This document shows, in pieces, positions 6,606 to 12,204 of a stretch of 12,204 bases of DNA; positions within the stretch are counted from its first letter, which is position 1; each line of letters begins with the position of its first letter. The stretch is from JANNSW01 sp031431235 (lineage in GTDB: Bacteria; Pseudomonadota; Alphaproteobacteria; Rhizobiales; Hyphomicrobiaceae). Where the stretch lies: contig JANPDA010000324.1 in NCBI GenBank assembly GCA_031431235.1, positions 1 through 12,204 of the forward strand, given 5' to 3'. Both the position numbers and the translations under genes were made by a program. The notes beneath the pieces are model-generated. The model saw only the letters and a list, made by a program, of their open reading frames with translations. It was not told the DNA's origin and did not search any database.

Positions 6606-8623
6606 CTGCCATCAGCCTGAGCGAGCTGCCGCACGCGGTCCTCACCGAGGATCCCGTCTGGGTGCACCTGGCGGACGGGACGCGGATCGCGGCGACGGTG
6701 TGGCGGCCCGAGACCTCCGCCAACGTGCCGGTCGTGATCGAGCTGATCCCCTATCGCCGGCGCGACGGCACCGTGTTCCGCGATATGGAGATTCATCCCT
6801 ATCTGGCAGGCCATGGGGTCGCCTCGGTGCGCTTCGACCTGCGCGGCGCGGGTGATTCCGATGGCATCCTCGCCGACGAGTACACCCCCCGAGAGCAGGC
6901 GGACGGCGTCGAGCTGATCGCCTGGGCGGCGGCGCAGCCATGGTCGAACGGCCGCGTCGGCATGACCGGCATCTCCTGGGGCGGGTTCAATGCACTGCAG
7001 GTCGCGGCAAGGCGTCCGCCCGCTCTCGGCGCCATCATCACGCTGTGTGCGAGCGATGATCGCTACAGCGACGACATCCACTACATGGGCGGCGCGCTGC
7101 TGACCGAGCAGGAGATGTGGTCGAACTTCATGCTGGTGAAGCAGGCGATGGCGCCCGATCCCCAGATCGTGGGCGAGCGCTGGCGCGAGATGTGGGAAGC
7201 GCGACTCGCTTCTGCTCGCTCGCTGTCGGAGGTCTGGCTCGGCCATCAGCGGCGCGACGACTATTGGCGCCAGGGCTCGGTCATCGAGAACTACGAGGCG
7301 ATCGCCTGCCCGGTGCTGGCGGTGTGCGGCTGGGAGGACAGCTACTCGAACTTCGTGCCGCGGCTGCTCGCGGGCCTCGGCGTGCCGCGCCTCGGCATCG
7401 TCGGGCCCTGGTCGCACAGCTATCCCTGCCGCGGCTCGCCCGGACCCAATATCGGCTATCTCCAGGAAGCTCTGCGTTGGTGGAAGCACTGGCTCGCGGG
7501 GGAGCCGACCGGCATCATGTCCGAGCCGATGTATCGGGTATGGATCGGGGACGCGGAGCGGCCGAGGCCCTTCTACTATCCCCAACATGCCGGCACCTGG
7601 GTCGCCGAGGACGAATGGCCGAGCCCGCGGATCAAGCCGCTCATTCTGCACCTGAACGGCCATGGGCTGCTCGAGGTCGTGCCACGGCAGGGTCCGAGCC
7701 GGTCGGTACGCTCGCCGGCAACTGCGGGCGCTGATTGCGGCCGCTGGGGCGGCTATGGCGGCAGCTCGCCCGATATGGCCGTCGATCAGCGGCGCGAGGA
7801 CGGTCTGGGCCTCTGCTTCGAGACACTGCCGCTGGAGGAGGAGCTGGTGCTGCTCGGTGCGCCGGTGCTCGAGCTGGAGCTCGTGGTCGACCAGCCGCAT
7901 GTGAACCTGACAGCGCGCTTGTGCGACGTGTACCCGGATGGGGTGTCGGCGATGGTGACCTACGGCGTGCTGAACCTTTCCCACCGCCACAGCCATGAGC
8001 AGCCCGAGCCGTGTCCGGTCGGGGAGGCCTTTCGTGTCCGGCTCACGTTGAACGATTGCGGCCGCCGCGTCCCCAAGGGACATCGCATCCGGATCGGGCT
8101 GGCGACCCAGCATTGGCCGATCGTATGGCCGCAGCCTCGGCTCGCCACGCTCACGATCGCTTCGGGGGCCTCGACATTGACGCTGCCGGTGCGGTCTGCG
8201 CGGCAGAGTGATCGCGAGGTGCGGTTCGAGCCGGCCGAGACCGCGCCGCCGGTGCAGGCAACCGCTCTGCTGCCCGCCAGCGACAGCCGCCTTCACGAGG
8301 ACGACCTGGCCAGTGGCCTCAGACGCATCACGCTGCGCTCCGACCACGGCCGCACACGCATCGAGGACCGCGGCATCGAGACCGCCTCGGGCGTCACCGA
8401 CACCTTCGAGATCCGCCCCGACGATCCTCTCTCGGCGCGGCTCGTGACCCACTATCGCTGGGCGGTGCGCAGTGGCGACGCCGATACCGAGGTCAGGGCC
8501 GAGACCGCGCTCAGCGCTGACGACACCGATTTCCACCTCACCTGGCGGCTGGAGGCACGGGAATCCGGCAAGATCGTCTTCAGCAGCGGTGCCACGCGCC
8601 GGATCAGCCGCGACTTCGTCTGA
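6602..8623 (+). CDS. CocE/NonD-family serine hydrolase (X-Pro dipeptidyl peptidase-like)
   Basis: Encodes 673 residues. The alpha/beta-hydrolase domain (about 15-290) has the nucleophile Ser125 in GISWGG, Asp246 in CGWEDSYSN and His272 in GPWSHSYP. Tyr51 in IPYRRRD is placed like the oxyanion-hole Tyr of cocaine esterase, and RGAGDSDG (81-88) is typical of the family. The C-terminal half fits the beta-sandwich of the X-Pro dipeptidyl-peptidase C-terminal region. The protein is about 100 residues longer than cocaine esterase (574), with an extra all-beta-looking tail. No signal peptide is seen, so it should be cytoplasmic. Relatives cleave esters, beta-lactam side-chain amides or Xaa-Pro peptides. 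The start overlaps the dehydratase stop by four bases, which supports a shared pathway: it may free the substrate of the PLP enzyme. The true substrate is unknown. Confidence 0.88.
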   Translation: MTAISLSELPHAVLTEDPVWVHLADGTRIAATVWRPETSANVPVVIELIPYRRRDGTVFRDMEIHPYLAGHGVASVRFDLRGAGDSDGILADEYTPREQADGVELIAWAAAQPWSNGRVGMTGISWGGFNALQVAARRPPALGAIITLCASDDRYSDDIHYMGGALLTEQEMWSNFMLVKQAMAPDPQIVGERWREMWEARLASARSLSEVWLGHQRRDDYWRQGSVIENYEAIACPVLAVCGWEDSYSNFVPRLLAGLGVPRLGIVGPWSHSYPCRGSPGPNIGYLQEALRWWKHWLAGEPTGIMSEPMYRVWIGDAERPRPFYYPQHAGTWVAEDEWPSPRIKPLILHLNGHGLLEVVPRQGPSRSVRSPATAGADCGRWGGYGGSSPDMAVDQRREDGLGLCFETLPLEEELVLLGAPVLELELVVDQPHVNLTARLCDVYPDGVSAMVTYGVLNLSHRHSHEQPEPCPVGEAFRVRLTLNDCGRRVPKGHRIRIGLATQHWPIVWPQPRLATLTIASGASTLTLPVRSARQSDREVRFEPAETAPPVQATALLPASDSRLHEDDLASGLRRITLRSDHGRTRIEDRGIETASGVTDTFEIRPDDPLSARLVTHYRWAVRSGDADTEVRAETALSADDTDFHLTWRLEARESGKIVFSSGATRRISRDFV

Positions 8624-8640
8624 TGCCGGGCTGACCTGCT

Positions 8641-8675
8641 TCGGGCGGCCTTGCCCAGCGATCGGGCATTGCCCA
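8641..8675 (+). repeat. Tandem pair of small hairpins in the intercistronic gap
   Basis: TCGGGC...TTGCCCA occurs twice: at 8641-8657 with four extra bases in the middle, and at 8662-8675 with one. Each copy can fold GGGC with GCCC (loops of 6 and 3 bases). TGCCC (8652-8656) can also pair with GGGCA (8664-8668). It lies in the 88-base gap between the hydrolase and cupin genes, the longest gap in the operon, and may be an mRNA processing or stability element. Confidence 0.35.
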
Positions 8676-8711
8676 CACTCGCGGCGAAAGCGATCGAGAG
8701 GGACCACGTGC

Positions 8712-9071
8712 ATGTCCGAAACCCTGCATTTCAAAGCGAGCGAGATCGAGCTCGGCCCCTTCGGCGGCCCGCCGGGAGCATCGGGCATCGCCCGGCTGGT
8801 CGGCCCCGATGAGAGCGCCACCATGGGCGTGGGCGTCGCCATGTTCGACGGTTGCTCGATCGAGTGGACGGTGCTCTATGACGAGGCCGTCGTGGTGCTG
8901 GAAGGAAACTTCCGGTTGCGCGTCGGCAAGGACTACAGCCGCGTGATCGAGGCCAAACCCGGCGACGTGATCTGGATTCCCGAGAAGACGCCGCTCAAAT
9001 ACGAGGGCGAGAAGGCGAAGATTTTCTATACGGTCTATCCGGTCGACTGGCGCAAGCGGCATGGTCTGTAG
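8712..9071 (+). CDS. Small EutQ-like cupin protein
   Basis: Encodes 119 residues, one cupin barrel. The stretch EWTVLYDEAVVVLEG, then a strand pair, KPGDVIWIPEKTPLKY and IFYTVYP, closely follows the pattern of the EutQ cupin domain (WTLNYDEIDMVLEGE...GDVMFIP). The His-x-His of classic metal cupins is missing: motif 1 has YDE and motif 2 has no His. This is normal for the EutQ branch but makes a standard Fe or Mn dioxygenase or isomerase unlikely. EutQ of enterobacteria is reported to have acetate kinase activity in ethanolamine use; no other eut gene is present here, so that role should not be transferred. The ATG at 8712 follows GAGAGGGA by 8 bases. A longer frame upstream overlaps the hydrolase gene and is rejected. 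It probably belongs to the same operon. Confidence 0.82.
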   Translation: MSETLHFKASEIELGPFGGPPGASGIARLVGPDESATMGVGVAMFDGCSIEWTVLYDEAVVVLEGNFRLRVGKDYSRVIEAKPGDVIWIPEKTPLKYEGEKAKIFYTVYPVDWRKRHGL

Positions 9072-9092
9072 AAGACCCTGGGCCGCCGCGCG

Positions 9093-10010
9093 ATGACCGC
9101 ACTCGCTCGACCACAGAAGTCGATCGCGCGCGCTGCCGTCTGGATGGTCGGCGCCGTCTTCTCGTTCATCGCGCTCGCAATCGCCGGGAGGGCCGCCGCG
9201 CGTCATGTCTCGACGGCAGAGATCCTGCTGGTTCGCTCGCTCGTCACGACGACTGTCGCACCGCTACTCGCGATCCTGGTGACCGGCAGCCTTGCCTGCC
9301 TCGTGACCCGCCGCCCCGGCCTGCATCTGCTGCGCAACATCGCGCAATTCAGCGGGCAGTTCCTCTGGCTGTACGGGTTGCCGCTCATTCCGCTCGCCCA
9401 GGTATTCTCGCTCGAGTTCACAGCGCCTCTCTGGGTCGCAGTGCTCGGCCCGCTCGTGCTCGGCGAGCGCATGACTTGGATGCGGGCGGGCGTCGCCACG
9501 CTCGGGTTCCTGGGTGTGATGGTGGTGCTGCGGCCGGGCGTCGGGACGATGAGCATAGGCTCGGTCTCGGTGCTGGCGAGTGCGCTCGGTTTTGCGCTCT
9601 CGATGCTGATGACCAAGATCCTGTCTCGCACCGAGCACCCTCTCGCTGTACTTTTCTATATGGGCGTGCTGCAGATCCCGATTGCGCTCGCGCTCTCATG
9701 GCAAGGCATCGCGTGGCCGCCGGTCGAGGCCTATCTCCCGCTCGTGGTCGTCGCTTTCGCCGCTATGGCTGCGCACTATTCGATCATGCGTGCGCTGTCG
9801 CACGCGGACACAGTGATCGTGGCGCCGCTGGATTTCCTGCGCGTGCCGCTGATCGCGCTCGTCGGCGCTTTCCTCTACGGGGAGCCGTTCGAGCCGATGG
9901 TGCTGGCTGGCGCCGCGGTCATCCTCCTCGCCAACTTCCTCAGCATCAGGAACGAGCGCCGACGCGAGGCGGCGGCGGCCCCAGCTGCTCGCGGCTGTAC
10001 CTTGCCGTGA
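9093..10010 (+). CDS. EamA/DMT-family membrane transporter
   Basis: Encodes 305 residues with about ten hydrophobic segments arranged as two EamA repeats (roughly 14-147 and 155-286). Each repeat ends in the family pattern: LGPLVLGERMTWMRAGVATL in the first, and GAFLYGEPFEPMVLAGAAVI in the second. Members of the drug/metabolite transporter superfamily move amino acids, nucleotides, drugs or other small metabolites across the inner membrane, often outward. Being 21 bases after the cupin gene in the operon, it may carry the pathway's substrate or a toxic product; the direction cannot be read from sequence. The ATG at 9093 has only a weak ribosome binding site, so translation may depend on the upstream gene. 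The C-terminal tail (NERRREAAAAPAAR) is basic and probably cytoplasmic. Confidence 0.88.
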   Translation: MTALARPQKSIARAAVWMVGAVFSFIALAIAGRAAARHVSTAEILLVRSLVTTTVAPLLAILVTGSLACLVTRRPGLHLLRNIAQFSGQFLWLYGLPLIPLAQVFSLEFTAPLWVAVLGPLVLGERMTWMRAGVATLGFLGVMVVLRPGVGTMSIGSVSVLASALGFALSMLMTKILSRTEHPLAVLFYMGVLQIPIALALSWQGIAWPPVEAYLPLVVVAFAAMAAHYSIMRALSHADTVIVAPLDFLRVPLIALVGAFLYGEPFEPMVLAGAAVILLANFLSIRNERRREAAAAPAARGCTLP

Positions 10011-10055
10011 GGGCTTGCTATGGAGGGCCGACCCAAATCCCCGGCGGAGCATGCG

Positions 10056-10283
10056 ATGTCCCGGCAGACTCTCGACACGAGCGGCCTCACCTGTCCGTTG
10101 CCCGTGCTGAAGGCGAAAAAGGCCATGCGCGATGTGCCACCTGGCGGCGAGCTCGAGGTGCTGTCGACCGATCCGGGGTCGAGAGAGGATTTCGAAGCCT
10201 ATTGCGAGGTGACGGGTCATCGGCTCGTCGAATCGAGCGGGCAGGACGGCGTTTTTCGTTTCCTGATCGCGCGCAAGGATTGA
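10056..10283 (+). CDS. TusA/SirA-family sulfur carrier protein
   Basis: Encodes 75 residues. It opens with LDTSGLTCPLPVLKAKKAM, the TusA signature, with the persulfide-carrying Cys13 in the CPxP motif. The remainder (ELEVLSTDPGSREDFEAYC, then a final beta strand FRFLIARKD) fits the two-layer alpha/beta fold. TusA-like proteins accept sulfur from cysteine desulfurases or rhodaneses and pass it to tRNA thiolation, cofactor synthesis or sulfur oxidation enzymes. An ATG at 10020 with GAGGG 6 bases before it would add 12 residues. The ATG at 10056, with GGCGGAG 6 bases away, gives the usual N-terminus and is preferred. It lies 45 bases after the transporter stop and is probably the last gene of the operon, although its link to the pathway is unclear. 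Confidence 0.88.
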   Translation: MSRQTLDTSGLTCPLPVLKAKKAMRDVPPGGELEVLSTDPGSREDFEAYCEVTGHRLVESSGQDGVFRFLIARKD

Positions 10284-10324
10284 AGAGCCCGCTCCGAGCT
10301 CGAGAAATCCCGCCGCCGCACGTG

Positions 10325-10350
10325 TTCATTCGGGGGACCAAGTGAATGAA
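10325..10350. promoter_or_regulatory. Inverted repeat upstream of the EF-hand gene, candidate operator
   Basis: TTCATTC (10325-10331) and GAATGAA (10344-10350) form a 7-base inverted repeat with a 12-base spacer. The half-site TTCATTCG is identical to bases 3736-3743 in front of the caspase-like gene. It lies about 90 bases before the EF-hand start in a 158-base gap, a sensible place for a regulator site. Confidence 0.3.
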
Positions 10351-10386
10351 TCAGAACACCAGCGACGGAATGCTGTGCCGCGAGCC

Positions 10387-10437
10387 GTTCACCCTGCAGT
10401 GATGCGGCAGAATTGGCTCTGCCAGGTGAACGGAGAG
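10387..10437 (+). promoter_or_regulatory. Structured mRNA leader ending at the ribosome binding site of the EF-hand gene
   Basis: GTTCACC (10387-10393) pairs perfectly with GGTGAAC (10425-10431), which directly touches the Shine-Dalgarno GGAGAG (10432-10437). Inside, GGCAG (10406-10410) pairs with CTGCC (10419-10423), or GCAG (10396-10399) pairs with CTGC (10419-10422). A stem ending exactly at the ribosome binding site could tune translation. I do not recognise a known riboswitch or thermometer class. Confidence 0.35.
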
Positions 10438-10441
10438 TTTG

Positions 10442-11026
10442 ATGAAAACCTCGACCAAGATCGCAGCAGCTGTTGCCAGCGTCGTCCTCATCGCGGGCGG
10501 ATTCACCGCGGCTTCCGCCTTGGGCGGCCGTGGGCACGGGCCCATGATGGGTTGGATGGAGGAGGGCGACGGCGGTGGCTGGGGTCATGGGCGCCACGGT
10601 GGCAAGCATGAAGGCCGGGGCGGCGGATGGCTGCGCGGGCTCGATGCCGACAAGGACGGCGCGATCAGCCTCAGCGAGGTCGAAGGGCGCATGCTCGAGC
10701 GCTTCAAGCCCTACGACAAGAGCAACGATGGCGCCGTCGACAAGGCCGAGATCGAGGCCGCCTTCAAGGAGCACACCGACCGCATGGTCGCCCGGATGCT
10801 GAAGCGGTTCGACGAGAATGCCGACGGCAAGGTTACTGGAGAGGAGTTCACGGCGATGGCGCGCAAGCGGTTCTCCTGGAACGACCTCGACAATGACGGC
10901 AAGCTGACCGGCGACGAGCTACCGGGTCACGGGCGCTTCGGCCAGGGCTCGGAACCCGATGACGATGAAGCGCCGGTGGGCGAGGTCCCGGCAGGTGCAG
11001 GCACCCAGGGTGGCACGACCCCGTAG
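10442..11026 (+). CDS. Exported four-EF-hand protein
   Basis: Encodes 194 residues. The ATG at 10442 follows GGAG by 6 bases and starts a signal peptide ending in ASA at residue 26. A Gly/His/Met-rich linker (28-63) precedes four EF-hand loops of the DxDxDG type: DADKDGAISLSE (68-79), DKSNDGAVDKAE (92-103), DENADGKVTGEE (124-135) and DLDNDGKLTGDE (148-159). Each keeps the Asp/Asn, Gly and final Glu needed for calcium, so calcium binding in the periplasm or at the surface is likely. The Gly/His/Met linker might hold another metal. The acidic and Pro/Gly-rich tail (170-194) has no motif. It precedes an ECF sigma gene by under 100 bases and may share its transcript, so it could be a sensor or a member of the regulon. 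I cannot tell which. Confidence 0.85.
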   Translation: MKTSTKIAAAVASVVLIAGGFTAASALGGRGHGPMMGWMEEGDGGGWGHGRHGGKHEGRGGGWLRGLDADKDGAISLSEVEGRMLERFKPYDKSNDGAVDKAEIEAAFKEHTDRMVARMLKRFDENADGKVTGEEFTAMARKRFSWNDLDNDGKLTGDELPGHGRFGQGSEPDDDEAPVGEVPAGAGTQGGTTP

Positions 11027-11099
11027 GCGCCGAGCTGGAGGAATAGCGCGAAGGTCAGCCCGGGTGCAGAAAGGATGTCGCCCGGACTGGGAAAGCGAA

Positions 11100-11759
11100 G
11101 TGGGCAAGCGAAAGGGGCCGGCTGACGTGGAGTCGCGGCAGAGCGCAACATCGCCTCGTTTCGAGGGATCGCGAGCGAGCGTTGCCGGCGTGGCGTCCGG
11201 CGCCGGCGACGCCGTGCTCGCGCGGCGCGTGATCGGTGGCGACGAGGAGGCTTTCCGCCAGCTCGTCGGTAAACACCTCGCGCGCGTGCTCGGGGTCGCG
11301 CGGCGCATGCTGGGCGATGCCTCCGAAGCCGACGACATCGCGCAGGAGACGTTTCTGCGGCTCTGGCGAAAGGCCGGCGAGATCGAGATCGGGCCCAACG
11401 GTCTGGGCGGGTGGCTCTATCGGGTCGCGGCCAATCTGTCGCTCGATCGGCTCCGGGCCCGCCGGCCCTCCGATCCCGATGCACTCGAAGTGCAGACCGT
11501 GCCGGCCGAGCAAGGCCGTGCGCTCGGCGATGAGGACTTGCGCCGCAGTGTCGAGGCGGCGCTGCAACTGTTGCCGGAGCGACAGCGGCTCGCCCTGGTG
11601 CTGTGCCACTACGAGGAGATGACGATGGCGGAAGCAGGGGGCATCATGGGAATCAGCGCCGAAGCGGTCGAATCGCTGCTTGCGCGCGGCCGAAGGGCTT
11701 TGAGGAAGAGCCTGGAAGGACACTGGCGGGATCTGCTGCCCGAGGAGATCGAGGGATGA
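11100..11759 (+). CDS. ECF-type RNA polymerase sigma factor
   Basis: Encodes about 219 residues from GTG 11100; GTG 11127 (AGGGG 9 bases upstream) would give 210. The only ATG before region 2, at 10959, overlaps the EF-hand gene and adds an Arg-rich stretch that looks like out-of-frame translation, so it is rejected. Region 2 (about 50-92) carries AFRQLVGKHLARVLGVARRM and DDIAQETFLRLWRKA, the RNA polymerase and -10 binding parts. Region 4 (about 152-206) carries LLPERQRLALVLCHYEEM and a helix-turn-helix, MGISAEAVESLLARGRRAL, for the -35 element. There is no region 1 or 3, as expected for ECF factors. It is followed by a membrane protein gene that is probably its anti-sigma factor, so activity is likely released by an envelope signal. 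Confidence 0.88.
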   Translation: MGKRKGPADVESRQSATSPRFEGSRASVAGVASGAGDAVLARRVIGGDEEAFRQLVGKHLARVLGVARRMLGDASEADDIAQETFLRLWRKAGEIEIGPNGLGGWLYRVAANLSLDRLRARRPSDPDALEVQTVPAEQGRALGDEDLRRSVEAALQLLPERQRLALVLCHYEEMTMAEAGGIMGISAEAVESLLARGRRALRKSLEGHWRDLLPEEIEG

Positions 11760-11821
11760 CACGGACGGCACGTTTGCCACGCGGGCAAGAGCTGGATTTG
11801 GAGCTGGGTCATGGCCAATGA
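11756..11821 (+). CDS. Possible 21-residue coupling mini-ORF between sigma and anti-sigma genes
   Basis: An ATG at 11756 overlaps the sigma stop as ATGA and has purine-rich GAGGAG upstream. The frame runs 21 codons (MTRTARLPRGQELDLELGHG, then Gln) and stops at 11819-11821, just inside the next gene's start at 11811. Ribosomes that read it would end next to the anti-sigma start, which could couple the two. It may equally be a chance frame; no domain is seen. Confidence 0.25.
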   Translation: MTRTARLPRGQELDLELGHGQ

Positions 11822-12204
11822 CGCGCGGGACGAGCTGAAAAACGCAGATGCGCGGCACAGCCGCCGCAGCGGGCGTTTTGTTGCGGAGGAAGCAGCGCTC
11901 GATCGCTTGCTCGCCCTGGCGCCGCGCGAAGGCGCGATCGAGCCATCGGCGCTCCTCAGCAGGATCGTCGGCGCCGCGAGGTCCGAAGGCCGCCCGTCTG
12001 CGCTCGAGGGTGGGAGCGCGGCACCCGGCAATATCGTGCCGATGCGGCCCCGACCGGGCTCGTTCCCCCAGGTCGCACGCTCGGGCGTATGGCGGGCCGC
12101 GGTCGCGCTCGCGGCTTCGCTCGTGCTCGGGATTCTGGGCGGCGCTTCCTCGATCGGTGAGCCGGCGTTGAGCGGCATCTTCGAGATCGCCGGGCTTGCT
12201 GCAG
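11811..12204 (+). CDS. Probable membrane anti-sigma factor, N-terminal part (runs off the window)
   Basis: An open frame begins at ATG 11811, 7 bases after GGAG (11800-11803), and continues 131 codons to the window edge without a stop, so the C-terminus is missing. Residues 1-90 are polar and basic (for example ELKNADARHSRRSGRF, and DRLLALAPRE) and should be cytoplasmic. One hydrophobic segment at about 94-112 (WRAAVALAASLVLGILGGA) would cross the inner membrane, and the rest would be periplasmic. This layout and the place 51 bases after an ECF sigma gene fit an anti-sigma factor that holds the sigma at the membrane. There is no HxxxCxxC zinc motif in what is visible, so it is not of the ZAS type. 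I do not recognise the exact family. Confidence 0.7.
   Translation, partial: MANDARDELKNADARHSRRSGRFVAEEAALDRLLALAPREGAIEPSALLSRIVGAARSEGRPSALEGGSAAPGNIVPMRPRPGSFPQVARSGVWRAAVALAASLVLGILGGASSIGEPALSGIFEIAGLAA

Noticed and set aside
6218..8842. Minus-strand frame of 874 codons opposite the hydrolase gene
   Set aside because: It is antisense and in codon register with the CocE-like gene, whose catalytic motifs are unmistakable. The minus-strand translation has no domain pattern.
10432..10444. GGAGAGTTTGATG resembles the start of 16S rRNA (AGAGTTTGAT)
   Set aside because: The match is about ten bases and stops at the ATG of the EF-hand gene. There is no rRNA sequence beyond it, and it is simply a ribosome binding site plus start.
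10959..11099. N-terminal extension of the sigma factor from ATG 10959
   Set aside because: It overlaps the EF-hand gene by about 68 bases and encodes a strongly Arg-rich stretch typical of out-of-frame translation. The sigma domain needs none of it.

Overview
The window is GC-rich, densely coded DNA with the codon habits and small exported proteins of an alphaproteobacterium. The c-556-like cytochrome, the CocE-type hydrolase and an ECF sigma/anti-sigma pair all fit a free-living Hyphomicrobiales- or Rhodospirillales-like organism, but I cannot name a genus. I see no rRNA, tRNA, CRISPR array, insertion sequence, integrase or phage gene. No gene-free stretch exceeds 300 bases; the longest is 254-537.

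Left part (29-1489, + strand): three separate short genes for exported proteins. They are a Lys/Trp/His-rich peptide, a Cys/His/Trp-rich protein and a class II c-type cytochrome of the c-556 kind. Each has its own ribosome binding site, and GC-rich hairpins lie between them. Next, on the minus strand, is a 714-residue exported caspase-like (C14) protein with eight Sel1 repeats and a C-terminal peptidoglycan-binding-like tail (1573-3717). It converges on the cytochrome gene across a likely two-way terminator hairpin.

Centre (3940-10283, + strand): a probable six-gene operon transcribed away from the caspase gene. It encodes a thiamine-diphosphate enzyme of the acetolactate synthase/oxoacid decarboxylase superfamily, a PLP-dependent threonine/serine dehydratase-like enzyme, a CocE/NonD serine hydrolase whose start overlaps the previous stop by ATGA, an EutQ-like cupin, an EamA/DMT transporter and a TusA-like sulfur carrier. 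The order suggests a small catabolic pathway: a hydrolase releases an amino or hydroxy acid, the PLP enzyme deaminates it to an oxoacid, and the ThDP enzyme decarboxylates or condenses that oxoacid, with a transporter alongside. The substrate is unknown. This is the best candidate for an undescribed system here.

Right part (10442-12204, + strand): an exported four-EF-hand protein behind a structured leader, an ECF sigma factor, and the start of a membrane protein that is probably its anti-sigma factor. That last gene has no stop before the window ends. Together they look like a cell-surface signalling unit, possibly responding to calcium or another cation.
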